Source of the DNA: JASGCP01 sp965263285
Lineage (GTDB): Bacteria > Bacteroidota > Bacteroidia > Chitinophagales > Chitinophagaceae
DNA: 64,000 nucleotides
Direction: 5' to 3'
Assembly: GCA_965263285.1 (NCBI GenBank)
Contig: CBDHHD010000016.1
Span: 1,860,001-1,924,000, forward strand
The notes below the pieces were generated by a model. It worked only from the letters and a program-made list of their open reading frames with translations. It was not told the origin of the DNA and ran no database searches. Positions within the stretch are counted from its first letter, which is position 1. Each line of letters starts with the position of its first letter. Shown piece by piece: positions 34,962 to 44,247 of the stretch. The translations under genes and the position numbers were made by a program.

Positions 34962-37196
34962 ATGAAATCATTTGTGTTATTAATAGGTATCACTATATGG
35001 GCTTTGTTGCCTGTGAGAGCACAGCTTATAACCATTGAAAGTCAGCAATATGCTATTGTCTTATCTGTTGACAGCCTGCATCATTTAAATATGATCTATC
35101 ATGGGGATCGTATGCAAGAAAAAGATTACGCAATGATAGGCAATAGTTATCGTTTCATTAAAAGCAATACGGTTTTCTCAAATAATGCATATCCGTCGGC
35201 GGGGACTTGGTCACTTGTTGATCCAGCGATTCAAATTACGCATACTGACGGCAATTTATCTACTGATTTGGCATATGTAGATTATGAGAAAAAAGAGAAC
35301 GCTAATATGTCTGAAATAGTTATTCATTTAAAAGATCCTGTATATGCTGTTTCTGTTTTTTTACATTATATAGTATGGAAAAAAGAGAATGTGTTTAAGC
35401 AATGGGTAGTGGTGCGTAATCAAGAATCGGGCAGTATATTTTTAGATAAATGTAGTTCGGCTTCTTTGTATTTTGCCAATCAGCATATGTATTTAACAAG
35501 TTTTTATGGTGGGTATGAAAAAGAGATGCAACCAAGTGAAGAGCTTTTAGCATGGGGTACTCATAAATCTATTGAAAGCATATTAGGTACTCGAGCGATG
35601 TTATTAAATAGTCCTACTTTTATTTTATCTTTTGGGCAACCAGCACAAGAAGATAGAGGGGAGGTGATGTTAGGAGAATTGGCTTGGACAGGGAATTATA
35701 AATTAAGTTTTGAAGAGGATGAGAATAATGCGCTTCGTTTTACCGCGGGTATTCATCCTTATCTTTCTCGATATAAACTATCTTCACAAGATAGTTTTGA
35801 AACGCCTTCACTTATCTATACATTTTCTTCAAAAGGAACCGGAGATGCAAGTCGTCAAATGCAATCTTGGGTAAGAAATAATGCCCTTGTAGACGGGAAT
35901 GGTGAACGGCTTACTCTATTAAATAATTGGGAAACAACTTATTTTAATTTTAATCAAGCTAAGTTATTTGATCTCATAGACGACACTAAGAAGTTAGGAG
36001 TGGATTTGTTTTTATTAGATGATGGATGGTTTGGAGGCACTGCATATCCAAGAATAGATGACTATCGGGGGTTAGGAGATTGGCAGCCTGCACTCAACAG
36101 ATTGCCACATGGATTAGATACAATTATTAATAGAGCTAAAAAAGAGAAGATAAAGTTTGGTATTTGGATAGAGCCTGAAATGGTCAATCCTAAGAGTGAA
36201 TTATATGCGCATCATCTGGATTGGGTTATTAGGCAGCCTGATAGACCCGAAACATATTTTAGACATCAGTTAGTACTTGACTTGTCTAACCCTGCAGTGC
36301 AAGACTTTGTTTTTAGTATTGTAGATACCTTATTAACGCAACACCCTTATATTGCATTTATTAAATGGGATTGTAATGCATATATTACCAATCCTTATTC
36401 TGCTTATTTACAAAAGCAAGGATCCGATGCACAAGGGAAGCTATACATAGATTATGTAAAAGGGCTATATAATGTATTAGATAGGGTTAGAACTAAGTAT
36501 CCTTATGTTTCTATGATGCTTTGTTCTGGAGGAGGAGCACGCGCAGATTATAAGATACTCTCTTATTTTAATGAATTTTGGGTGAGTGATAATACTGATC
36601 CATTAGAACGCATCTTTATACAATGGGGGGATAGTTATTTTTATCCCGCTATTGCGATGGATTGTCATGTTACTAATTGGTCAAAAGCACCTATTAAATT
36701 TAAAGTCGATGTGGCAAGTATGGGTAAGTTAGGATTTGACTTGAATGTACATACATTGTCTCCTAATGATTTACTATTTTGTCAACAAGCAGTACAGCAT
36801 TATAATTTGTTTAAAGATATAGTGTGGCATGGGACTCAGTATAGATTAGTAGATCCTTACTCTCATGATTATGCAGCTATTTCTTATGTTAGTAAAGATC
36901 AAAAAGAAGGGGTATTGTTTTCTTATCTAATAACAAATCGTTTTTTTAAGCATGTAGTAGATCCTATACATATAAAAGGGTTAGATAGCAATCAATTATA
37001 TCAAATAAAAGAAATCAATCTTTATCCTAATACAACCTCTCCTATTGATAGTACCATTTTGTATAGTGGTAGATTTTTGATGAATGTTGGTATAAACCCT
37101 TATATAGATGAAAAGAGAAGGAGTGTAGTAATTTTAATTAAAGCTGTAGGGGGTAGATATCATGATAAAAATGTTCAGTTAGATTTTACTAAATAA
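34962..37196 (+). CDS. Alpha-galactosidase, GH36
   Basis: Removes terminal alpha-galactose from oligosaccharides, likely in the periplasm. 744 residues from MKSFVLLIGITIWALLPVRA, a signal peptide ending in ALLPVRAQ; an ATG at 34947 would add MNIFF. N-terminal beta-sandwich to about 310, barrel about 320-650 with LLDDGWFG, nucleophile Asp in FIKWDCNAY, CSGGGARAD and acid/base Asp in SDNTDPLERIF, C-terminal beta domain. All expected catalytic residues are visible. No sugar transporter adjacent. A foldback element follows directly. Confidence 0.93.
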   Translation: MKSFVLLIGITIWALLPVRAQLITIESQQYAIVLSVDSLHHLNMIYHGDRMQEKDYAMIGNSYRFIKSNTVFSNNAYPSAGTWSLVDPAIQITHTDGNLSTDLAYVDYEKKENANMSEIVIHLKDPVYAVSVFLHYIVWKKENVFKQWVVVRNQESGSIFLDKCSSASLYFANQHMYLTSFYGGYEKEMQPSEELLAWGTHKSIESILGTRAMLLNSPTFILSFGQPAQEDRGEVMLGELAWTGNYKLSFEEDENNALRFTAGIHPYLSRYKLSSQDSFETPSLIYTFSSKGTGDASRQMQSWVRNNALVDGNGERLTLLNNWETTYFNFNQAKLFDLIDDTKKLGVDLFLLDDGWFGGTAYPRIDDYRGLGDWQPALNRLPHGLDTIINRAKKEKIKFGIWIEPEMVNPKSELYAHHLDWVIRQPDRPETYFRHQLVLDLSNPAVQDFVFSIVDTLLTQHPYIAFIKWDCNAYITNPYSAYLQKQGSDAQGKLYIDYVKGLYNVLDRVRTKYPYVSMMLCSGGGARADYKILSYFNEFWVSDNTDPLERIFIQWGDSYFYPAIAMDCHVTNWSKAPIKFKVDVASMGKLGFDLNVHTLSPNDLLFCQQAVQHYNLFKDIVWHGTQYRLVDPYSHDYAAISYVSKDQKEGVLFSYLITNRFFKHVVDPIHIKGLDSNQLYQIKEINLYPNTTSPIDSTILYSGRFLMNVGINPYIDEKRRSVVILIKAVGGRYHDKNVQLDFTK

Positions 37197-37215
37197 ATAA
37201 TGACAGCAATTTTTT

Positions 37216-37683
37216 GCCTACATCTTTTTTTGAGTTGCTAAGAGGTTCTTAATAAATGGCAACTACTCATGTATAGGTTCATACTTATTTTTTATATCTT
37301 TTTCTTTCTTTTGTCTTGATACAAAAGAAAGAAACAAAGAAAAAATCAAGCCTGCAGATAAAGAGCTACAAAACTACGGTTCGCTACGCTAGCGAGAATG
37401 AATGGGAGGCGGTTAGGTATGAATCATTATGATGAGCTTATCCATAGTGATCTTTTATGTACATACTTTATGCTCATCATAACAAATGCTTTATTCATAT
37501 ATAAAAATGTCCGCCTCCACATTCTCGCTGGTCGCTTCGCTCACCTCGTTTTGTAACGCTCTTTATCTGAGGGCAGTCCTCATCAGTTTTAGAAATTGTT
37601 AAAAGGCTAGGTATTTCCTATTATTTCCAGGTTTATATTTATTTAATAATCCATGCTTCCAGCACCTCAAAAAAGAGGTAGCC
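37216..37683 (+). mobile_element. Foldback element, core type, with small insertions
   Basis: 468 bp. Left end CCTACATCTTTTTTTGAG, right end CACCTCAAAAAAGAGGTAGCC. The arms carry two small insertions (around 37485-37495 and 37588-37612) that interrupt the palindrome. No exact target duplication (flanks AATTTTTT and TAATTTTT are close). Left arm is of the AGAGG subtype and the right of the CCATGCTTCCAGC subtype, so possibly a recombinant. Confidence 0.8.
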
Positions 37684-37732
37684 TAATTTTTAAAAAACAT
37701 ATTAGTAACTGTTTAGTTCCACAAGGGGGAAT

Positions 37733-37762
37733 AATGTTTCATCAACAATGTTGTGAAACATT
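37733..37762. terminator. Hairpin between convergent genes
   Basis: AATGTTTCA-T-CAACA pairs with TGTTGTGAAACATT, a 14-bp stem with one bulged T. Lies 40 bp from the stop of the minus-strand gene at 37801, which it may terminate. No T run, so moderate confidence. Confidence 0.4.
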
Positions 37763-37800
37763 ACAAATAACAATGCTAACTATAATGAATAGTTGATTCG

Positions 37801-38955
37801 TTATATGATTCTCTTAACAGTGTTTAAGTCTTCAGACAATGATATCAGTCCACTTTTGCTTCCTTTTTTCAATACTCCTAAGTGGTGCATATCTAAAGCA
37901 GAGGCACCATTGCTAGTAGCCCATTGCAAGATATTTTCAAGTGGGATATGGGGGAAATGTTTTTTTATGGTTCTTATTTCATGTAAGACACTCAAACAAC
38001 TATTGCTTGAAAGGCTATCCGTGCCTATAATAATGGGAATATTACTTTTATGTAATAGATCAATAGGAGGTATTTTATTTTGGATGTATATGTTTGTATT
38101 GATGCAAATACAAAAATAAGGATCTGCACAATTATCTTTTATGATGGTGATATCTTCCTTTGTTGTTTCTACATTATGCACAAAGATGACTCGTTTAGCT
38201 GTTTTTATTTTAGGTATATAATATGGAATAGTTCGCATAGCCGGAATAGGATGCATGGGATGTTCTATTTTCCTTTTTTGAAAGAAATGAGATAGGTTAC
38301 CTTTGCCGTACAAACAAAGTTCTTCTTCGTCAAAGGATTCTTGGCTATGAATAGAAATGGTTTGTCCTTTATAGTAGGGTATTAATAAATCCCATAAAGA
38401 GAAAGAAACAGAATAAGGAGCATGAGGGGTAAGTACAGTGTGATAATAAGGCAGCTCGTCTTTACAAGAGTGATACACTTCTAAGCCCATTTGCATGCAT
38501 TGCTTGGGGGAGTAAGGGTTTTTATTAAATATTTCAATGAAATTATAAAATGAAATTTGTTGTTGTTTTTTTATTTCTTTGGTAAGAGCTGTGTTCATTA
38601 TGTCGCCTACGCCATCTATGCCTCCATGATACATATCTTGGTAGCTTTGTTGAATGGCAGATAGTTGTTGCTCAAGCGTATGTTGCCCTCTTAAAGTAAT
38701 AATATGGTTTATAAAATCAGCCAATCCTATATGTAAGGGGACACAGTCTTTTAAGTAACTATACTCTAGATGGCAGTGCCCATTAATAAAACCGGGCGAT
38801 AAGATACCTTGTATATGTTGCACATCATCTCCTGCATCTTCTTCAGAAATAATATTTTCTATTATTCCGTTACTATTGTATATAATTACTGTATGAGAAG
38901 GCAACCATTGATATCCATCAAATATTTTATTTGCTTTTATCTTCTTTCTATTCAT
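37801..38955 (-). CDS. Amidohydrolase, SAH/chlorohydrolase deaminase type
   Basis: Metal-dependent hydrolase of the amidohydrolase fold, subgroup of S-adenosylhomocysteine and related deaminases; exact substrate unknown. 384 residues. Metal ligands: GFINGHCHLEYS (HxH), the region LTPHAPYSVS, His in SIHSQESFDEEELC, and Asp in GTDSLSSNSCLSVLHE. Last gene of a five-gene minus-strand operon beginning at hddA; its ATG abuts the stop of the gene before it. An aminofutalosine-type deaminase would be an alternative. Confidence 0.82.
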   Translation of the reverse strand: MNRKKIKANKIFDGYQWLPSHTVIIYNSNGIIENIISEEDAGDDVQHIQGILSPGFINGHCHLEYSYLKDCVPLHIGLADFINHIITLRGQHTLEQQLSAIQQSYQDMYHGGIDGVGDIMNTALTKEIKKQQQISFYNFIEIFNKNPYSPKQCMQMGLEVYHSCKDELPYYHTVLTPHAPYSVSFSLWDLLIPYYKGQTISIHSQESFDEEELCLYGKGNLSHFFQKRKIEHPMHPIPAMRTIPYYIPKIKTAKRVIFVHNVETTKEDITIIKDNCADPYFCICINTNIYIQNKIPPIDLLHKSNIPIIIGTDSLSSNSCLSVLHEIRTIKKHFPHIPLENILQWATSNGASALDMHHLGVLKKGSKSGLISLSEDLNTVKRII

Positions 38956-39855
38956 CTATTTGCTTAATAGTGGTTTAGGCAAAGGTATTTTTTTATCATC
39001 TGCAGAAGGCACAAAGTTGAATACATTGGGAATCCAATACCATCTATTGTCAATCCATCTAAATCCTTCGTATACTCCTGAAGGGATAAAGTTCTGAGGT
39101 ATTGGTCCTATATTAGCTTGCTCATTTGTGAGTTGGTCAAATACAATCATATTTAAATTCTTATCCCAATGAAGTGTAACATTAGCATCTTTTTTGTATT
39201 CAATAGCAAAGCGAAAAGCGGGTTGGGGAGGTTTGAACATATCTTGTCGATAGATAAAGAAGTTACCGCCAAACATGGGAATGTCTTTTTTGTTAAACCA
39301 AAGCACTTCAATGACTTTGCGATTAGCAAGAACATTGTCTTGATCAAAGCCCAATAAGGTATAGTATTTTTGATGTTCGTAGGTAAACAATAGAATTTGA
39401 TAGTACATACAACCAAACCATTGTTTACATGTGCGTACGGAGTCATACAAATTGCTTGCGTATTGTTTGTAGTCAAAGAGGGGGAATAGTTTTAATGATC
39501 CGTTAGTAGTACGCATTTGGATAGCTCCAAAGCTTCTGTATTTGTCAAGATCAATAGGAATGGTCCAAGTAAAGATACGAAAGGCAGAATCGGGGGCATA
39601 GATATGCGAAATGTTATGTAAATTAGGGAAGGAGAAATTAAAAGAAAAAGGGCTTTTTAATATTTCAACTAATTTTTTTGTAAACAAAGCATTATAGGAT
39701 AATCTTTTTGCAAGGCTACTATCTTGTACCATTTGAATCGTATAGGGGATTAATTCTTTTTCTAATTGTTGACATGTAATAGTAATGGGTTTTTGTGAAT
39801 AGGCTGATAAGGATAGTAATAAGCCACATGCATATATAAAGTAATATTTTTTCAT
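38956..39855 (-). CDS. Secreted protein of unknown function
   Basis: 299 residues. Signal peptide MKKYYFIYACGLLLSLSAYS, cleaved before QKP. No enzyme motif recognised; several aromatic-rich strands (FRIFTWTIPIDLDKY, QKYYTLLGFDQDN, RWYWIPNVFNFV). It overlaps gmhB by 4 bp (ATGA) and abuts the amidohydrolase, so the three are translated together. I think this is a conserved Bacteroidota protein of unknown role, but only from its look. Confidence 0.6.
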   Translation of the reverse strand: MKKYYFIYACGLLLSLSAYSQKPITITCQQLEKELIPYTIQMVQDSSLAKRLSYNALFTKKLVEILKSPFSFNFSFPNLHNISHIYAPDSAFRIFTWTIPIDLDKYRSFGAIQMRTTNGSLKLFPLFDYKQYASNLYDSVRTCKQWFGCMYYQILLFTYEHQKYYTLLGFDQDNVLANRKVIEVLWFNKKDIPMFGGNFFIYRQDMFKPPQPAFRFAIEYKKDANVTLHWDKNLNMIVFDQLTNEQANIGPIPQNFIPSGVYEGFRWIDNRWYWIPNVFNFVPSADDKKIPLPKPLLSK

Positions 39856-40427
39856 GCTATATTTTTTTTTAATAAACTACTAAATTGATATAGTGATTCG
39901 CATCGTATATCAATTAAACTATGTGGTGAAACAATGTCGGGTTTTGTAGTAGTAAGAAAAACTGTTTTGCCTCCTATATTTCTTCCTAATTGCATATCTG
40001 ATAAGTTATTTCCTACCATAATAGACTTATGGAAGTTAATGTGAGGGAAGTCTTTTTGTGCTTGTAATGCCATTCCTATATTAGGCTTTCTACATAAGGC
40101 ATGATGATAGATAGAGGTACAAGAGTAAATAGCATCTATTCTACCACCATGAGATGTTATTTCTTTTGTTATGTAATGGTGTATTTCTTTTAATGATTCT
40201 TCAGTCATCCAGCCTCTTCCTACTCCTCGTTGATTGGTAAGGATAATAATTTTAGAAAAGATAGCAGATAGTATTACCAAGGCATCTATTACAAAAGGGT
40301 ACCATACAAATTCGTCTTTTGTTCGAATATAGTCGTTTTCTTTTTCTATGTTCAACACGCCATCTCTATCTAAAAATAATGTCCAAGAGGGTTCAATAGA
40401 AGACAACCATGGTATCTCTTGTTGCAT
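39852..40427 (-). CDS. gmhB: Heptose bisphosphate phosphatase, GmhB-like HAD hydrolase
   Basis: Removes the 7-phosphate of D-glycero-manno-heptose 1,7-bisphosphate. 191 residues. HAD motif I LFLDRDGVLN, motif II ILTNQRGVGRGWM, zinc-loop remnant CTSIYHHALCRKPNIGM (two Cys and His present, shorter than the E. coli loop) and motif III/IV SIMVGNNLSDMQLGRN, where usual GD.xxD is GNNLSD. Starts 2 bp after gmhA stop, overlaps the next gene by 4 bp. Confidence 0.85.
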   Translation of the reverse strand: MQQEIPWLSSIEPSWTLFLDRDGVLNIEKENDYIRTKDEFVWYPFVIDALVILSAIFSKIIILTNQRGVGRGWMTEESLKEIHHYITKEITSHGGRIDAIYSCTSIYHHALCRKPNIGMALQAQKDFPHINFHKSIMVGNNLSDMQLGRNIGGKTVFLTTTKPDIVSPHSLIDIRCESLYQFSSLLKKNIA

Positions 40428-40428
40428 A

Positions 40429-41004
40429 TTATGTAAAATAAAGTTCTTCTACTAGTTGGCAAATAATATGACCAATGGTAATATGACACTCTTGAATACG
40501 AGGGGTGTCTGAGGATGGCACCTTAAAAATATAGTTTGATAAGGCAAGCATCTTACCTCCCGATGCACCAGTAAATCCAATGGTTGTTATTTGTTTTTTC
40601 TTTGCTGTTTCAAAAGCTTGTAAGATATTAGGACTATTTCCACTTGTGCTTAATCCAATTAGAATATCACCCGATTGCATGATTCCTTCTACTAATCTTG
40701 CATATACGAATTCATATCCGTAGTCGTTACCTACGGCTGTTAAATAAGAGGTGTTACAATGTAATGCTTCTGCGGGCAAAGCATGTCTATCTTTATAAAA
40801 TCGGCCACTAAATTCAGCGGCTAGATGTTGAGCGTCGGCAGCACTGCCTCCATTGCCACAAAAGTATATACGATTTTTTTGTTGTAAAGACTGCGTAATC
40901 AGCAACACTACTTTTTGTATGTCAGCGATTAATAACGACTGTTGCAATAGCTGTTGTTTTACTTCTATGGATTGTTGTAATATTTGTTTTATTTTTTCTT
41001 GCAT
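40429..41004 (-). CDS. gmhA: Phosphoheptose isomerase
   Basis: Converts sedoheptulose 7-phosphate to D-glycero-D-manno-heptose 7-phosphate. 191 residues from MQEKIKQILQQ; the frame is open to 41124 but that would overlap the kinase gene by about 110 bp and adds a basic, unconserved stretch. SIS domain with FCGNGGSAADAQHLAAEFSG, LIGLSTSGNSPNILQAFE and a C-terminal QECHITIGHIICQLVE, the typical catalytic His/Glu region. Eleven bp after the kinase stop. Confidence 0.92.
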   Translation of the reverse strand: MQEKIKQILQQSIEVKQQLLQQSLLIADIQKVVLLITQSLQQKNRIYFCGNGGSAADAQHLAAEFSGRFYKDRHALPAEALHCNTSYLTAVGNDYGYEFVYARLVEGIMQSGDILIGLSTSGNSPNILQAFETAKKKQITTIGFTGASGGKMLALSNYIFKVPSSDTPRIQECHITIGHIICQLVEELYFT

Positions 41005-41015
41005 AACATATTTTT

Positions 41016-42047
41016 TTAAATTGTCCAATGGGTAAGTCCTTTTTCTATTATTTGATAGGGGTGAATATTGCCTCCTTCTTTTTTTAATGCTTCTTGCACT
41101 TGGTATTTTGTATTCTTGGGGCAATAGAAAAACATATATCCGCCTCCACCTGCGCCACTAATTTTGCCTCCTGAAGCCCCTGCTTTTTTAGCTACTTCGT
41201 ATAAGTGTTCTATATAGGGATTAGAAATGCTATGTGCTATTTTTCGTTTCTCTTGAAAGCCAAAGTCTAAAATAGCGCCTATTTCATCTATTTGTCCTTT
41301 TAATAATACTTCTTTCATGCGTTTGGCTTGTTCTTTTAGTTGATGCATTGCTTCAATACTCTTCTCATTTTTTTCTATTACATTTTTCTTTTGTTCTTCA
41401 ATAATTTTAGCGCTTTCTCTACTAGTAGAAGTGTAATATAAAAGTAAATTATTCTCTAATTCATGTATATATTCATATCGAATGCGAAGAGGATTTACAA
41501 TTACCTTATCTTGCGCATAGAATTCCATAAAGTTAACCCCGCCAAATGTAGCCGCATATTGATCTTGTTTTCCCCCTGAAAGAGCAAGATATTCTCGTTC
41601 TATTGTATAGGCATAGTGTGCAATGTCATAATCTCCCCAAGGTAGTTTTAACCATTCTACGAATGCACCTAAGATAGCTACCACTAGAGTAGAAGATGTC
41701 CCTAAGCCACTACCAGCTGGTGCATCTACAAAGGTACATAGTTGAAAACCACATGGGAATTGTCCTATATGTTTTTGTATATAGTTGATAACTCCTTTTA
41801 ATAATTTTAGATTGTCTTTACCTTCTTTGATAGGAATAGAATCGTGTAAGGTGAAGTTTTCTTCTTGTTTTTGATCAATGGAATATAATTGAACAATAGC
41901 GTTGGGCAATAGCTGAATGTTGGCATACGCATATAGTGAAATAGTAAGATTTAGAATAGCCCCTCCATATATATCACTATAAGGAGCTACATCTGTGCCA
42001 CCGCCTGCTAACCCTAATCTCAATGGAGCTCTACTTCTAATAATCAT
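41016..42047 (-). CDS. hddA: GHMP kinase, D-glycero-alpha-D-manno-heptose 7-phosphate kinase type
   Basis: 343 residues. GHMP motifs: MIIRSRAPLRLGLAGGGTDV, PAGSGLGTSSTLVVAIL (ATP loop) and KISGAGGGGYMFFYCP near the C-terminus. With gmhA and gmhB behind it, this supports a GDP- or ADP-heptose precursor route for envelope glycans. The nucleotidyltransferase (HddC or equivalent) is not in this operon. First gene of the operon, divergent from the YbdK-type gene. Confidence 0.88.
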   Translation of the reverse strand: MIIRSRAPLRLGLAGGGTDVAPYSDIYGGAILNLTISLYAYANIQLLPNAIVQLYSIDQKQEENFTLHDSIPIKEGKDNLKLLKGVINYIQKHIGQFPCGFQLCTFVDAPAGSGLGTSSTLVVAILGAFVEWLKLPWGDYDIAHYAYTIEREYLALSGGKQDQYAATFGGVNFMEFYAQDKVIVNPLRIRYEYIHELENNLLLYYTSTSRESAKIIEEQKKNVIEKNEKSIEAMHQLKEQAKRMKEVLLKGQIDEIGAILDFGFQEKRKIAHSISNPYIEHLYEVAKKAGASGGKISGAGGGGYMFFYCPKNTKYQVQEALKKEGGNIHPYQIIEKGLTHWTI

Positions 42048-42106
42048 GATAGATTTTTTATAGGATGTACTTTGTAAATAATTTACAAAAATAATTAAAA
42101 CTATAT

Positions 42107-42114
42107 TATATTTG
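42107..42114 (+). promoter_or_regulatory. Promoter box of the YbdK-type gene
   Basis: TATATTTG, 45 nt before ATG 42160, in the divergent region with hddA. A second, weaker AAATTTGC-like box lies closer to the gene. Confidence 0.45.
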
Positions 42115-42159
42115 TTTTCTTAATAAATTTGCATTATTACTTAATCAAAATATTTTAAT

Positions 42160-43290
42160 ATGTCATTGTTTTCTATGGGAGCACGCAAATCTGATTTTAA
42201 GTATTTTACCATAGGAATAGAGGAAGAGTATATGGTGTTAGACCCTGTAACTAGGGAGTTAAAAAGTCATCAACAACTTATTGTGCAAGAAGGGCAAAAG
42301 AAATTAGGGGAAAAGATAAAGGCAGAAATGCATCAAGCAGTGGTAGAAGTGGGTACGGATGTATGTAATACTATTCAAGCAGCATGTAATGATATTTATT
42401 TTTTAAGGCAAACTATTAGTAAATTAGCAGAGGATATTGGATTGTGGGTAGGAGCGTCAGGAACGCATCCTTTTAGTTTATGGACAGAACAGCTTATTAC
42501 AGGACATGATCGTTATAGATCTATTGTAAATGAATTACAAGATGCAGCTCGCAGTAATCTTATCTTTGGTTTGCATGTGCATATTGGTATGGAAGATCGG
42601 AAAATAGCACAGCATATTGCTAATGCTGCAAGATATTTTCTCCCTCATGTATATGCATTGAGTACGAATTCGCCTTTCTGGGAAGGACGAACTACAGGAT
42701 ACAAATCATATAGAAGCAAAGTTTTTGATAAATTTCCACGAACGGGTATTCCTGATTATTTTGAAGATGCAGAACAATATGAAAAGTTTGTGCAATTGCT
42801 TATAAAAACAAATTGTATTGATAATGCAAAAAAGATATGGTGGGATTTGCGTGTACATCCTTTTTATAATACGGTTGAATTTAGAATTTGTGATGTGCCC
42901 CTTTCAGTGAAGGAAACAGTAGCGATAGCAGCTTTGTTTCAAGCTATTTGTGCTAAGTTGTATATATTGAGAAAGAAAAATATGAGTTTTATTATGTATC
43001 AACGAGCACTTATCAATGAAAATAAATGGCGTGCTTCTCGATATGGGTTAGAGGGTAAGCTAATTGACTTTGGAAAGGAAGAAGAAGTGGATACTAAAGT
43101 GTTGATAGAAGAACTGATAGATTTCGTTGATGATGTGCTTACAGGTTTGGGTAGCAGAAAAGAGATTTCATATATTGAGCATATTTTAAATAATGGAACG
43201 GGAGCTGATAAACAAATAAAAGTATTCAAAGAAACCAATAGTCTTGTTTCGGTTGTGGATGCTATTCATAATGATTTCTTGAATATATAA
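42160..43290 (+). CDS. Carboxylate-amine ligase, YbdK/GCS2 family
   Basis: ATP-dependent ligase of the glutamate-cysteine ligase type 2 fold; E. coli YbdK has weak gamma-glutamylcysteine activity, natural substrate unclear. 376 residues. Motifs: FTIGIEEEYMVLDP, GASGTHPFSLW, FGLHVHIGM, ALSTNSPFWEGRTTGYKSYR, WWDLRVHPFYNTVEFRICD. Complete. ftsE follows 7 bp later and is probably co-transcribed. Confidence 0.92.
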   Translation: MSLFSMGARKSDFKYFTIGIEEEYMVLDPVTRELKSHQQLIVQEGQKKLGEKIKAEMHQAVVEVGTDVCNTIQAACNDIYFLRQTISKLAEDIGLWVGASGTHPFSLWTEQLITGHDRYRSIVNELQDAARSNLIFGLHVHIGMEDRKIAQHIANAARYFLPHVYALSTNSPFWEGRTTGYKSYRSKVFDKFPRTGIPDYFEDAEQYEKFVQLLIKTNCIDNAKKIWWDLRVHPFYNTVEFRICDVPLSVKETVAIAALFQAICAKLYILRKKNMSFIMYQRALINENKWRASRYGLEGKLIDFGKEEEVDTKVLIEELIDFVDDVLTGLGSRKEISYIEHILNNGTGADKQIKVFKETNSLVSVVDAIHNDFLNI

Positions 43291-43297
43291 TTTTTAT

Positions 43298-43990
43298 ATG
43301 ATGCAAGATGATATAATTGTTGAAGTAAAAGATATTGATATCTATCAAAATGATTCTCTCATATTAAAGAATGTTCATTTGTCTGTTAAGAAAGGAGAAT
43401 TTATTTATGTTGTTGGAAAAACAGGTTCAGGCAAAAGTAGTATTTTAAAAACCTTATATGGAGAAATGCCTTTAAAAGATAATAAGGGTATTGCACAAGT
43501 AGTAGGATTTGATTTGCATGAGATGAATTGGAGAACTTTACCCCAATTAAGAAGAAAGCTAGGAATTGTTTTTCAAGACTTTAGATTGCTTACTGATAGA
43601 ACGGTATATGACAATTTGCAATTTGTTTTGCGCGCTACCGGTTGGAAAGATGAAGTAAAAATAAAAGAACGCATCCAAGAGACATTGCAAAAAGTAGGAA
43701 TGGAAAATAAAGGTTTTAAAATGCCTTTTGATATAAGTGGAGGAGAGCAACAAAAAGTAGATATTGCAAGGGCGATATTAAATACGCCTCAATTAATACT
43801 TGCCGATGAGCCTACTGGTAATTTAGATGCAGAAACAAGTTTAGAAATTGTTACACTTCTTGAAGATATTGCTAAAAGTTTAGGAACAGCTATTATTATG
43901 GCTACTCATGATCAATTTGTTATTCAACAAAATTCTCATTCTATAGTAGAAGTAAAAGACGGAGAAGTGATATCAAATATACTAAGTTAA
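43298..43990 (+). CDS. ftsE: FtsE-like cell-division ABC ATPase
   Basis: Cytoplasmic ATPase pairing with FtsX. 230 residues. Walker A VVGKTGSGKSSILKTL, Q-loop GIVFQDFRLLTDRTVYDN (the DFRLL sequence is typical of FtsE), signature DISGGEQQKVDIARAI, Walker B LILADEPTGNLD, H-loop ATHDQ. Start could be either of two adjacent Met codons (43298, 43301). Located behind the YbdK-type ligase, 40 kb from ftsX. Confidence 0.85.
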   Translation: MMQDDIIVEVKDIDIYQNDSLILKNVHLSVKKGEFIYVVGKTGSGKSSILKTLYGEMPLKDNKGIAQVVGFDLHEMNWRTLPQLRRKLGIVFQDFRLLTDRTVYDNLQFVLRATGWKDEVKIKERIQETLQKVGMENKGFKMPFDISGGEQQKVDIARAILNTPQLILADEPTGNLDAETSLEIVTLLEDIAKSLGTAIIMATHDQFVIQQNSHSIVEVKDGEVISNILS

Positions 43991-44007
43991 AAGATGGTGT
44001 AAATTTT

Positions 44008-44205
44008 TCGTATATCCTTTTTTTAAGGTGCTGGAAGCATGGATTATTACATGTTTAGACTTCGCCCCACATTCTCGCTGGTCGCTCCGCGCGCCTTTTT
44101 TTATAACGTTCTTTATCTGAGGGTAGTCCTCATCAAATATTTCCTATTATTTTCATGTTTATATTTATTTAATAATCTACCAGCACCTCAAAAAAAGATT
44201 TAGCA
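44008..44205 (+). mobile_element. Shortened core-type element
   Basis: About 198 bp. Ends ATATCCTTTTTTTAAGG with TGCTGG, and CCAGCACCTC with AAAAAAAGATTTAGC. Most of the left arm and the hairpin centre are missing; the right arm from CACATTCTCGCTGGTCGCT to TTATTTAATAATC remains. No target duplication found. Lies directly upstream of trpF. Confidence 0.75.
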
Positions 44206-44235
44206 GGATTGTTAGGTACTCCAATGAAATGTTTT

Positions 44236-44243
44236 TATTTTTG
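44236..44243 (+). promoter_or_regulatory. Promoter box of trpF, 4 nt from the start codon
   Basis: TATTTTTG; only four bases to ATG 44248, predicting a leaderless transcript. It lies just outside the shortened element. Confidence 0.5.
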
Positions 44244-44247
44244 TATT

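Noticed and set aside
40429..41124. Longer gmhA start at 41124
   Set aside because: Would overlap hddA by about 110 bp and add a basic tail unlike the family; ATG 41004 follows the hddA stop by 11 bp.
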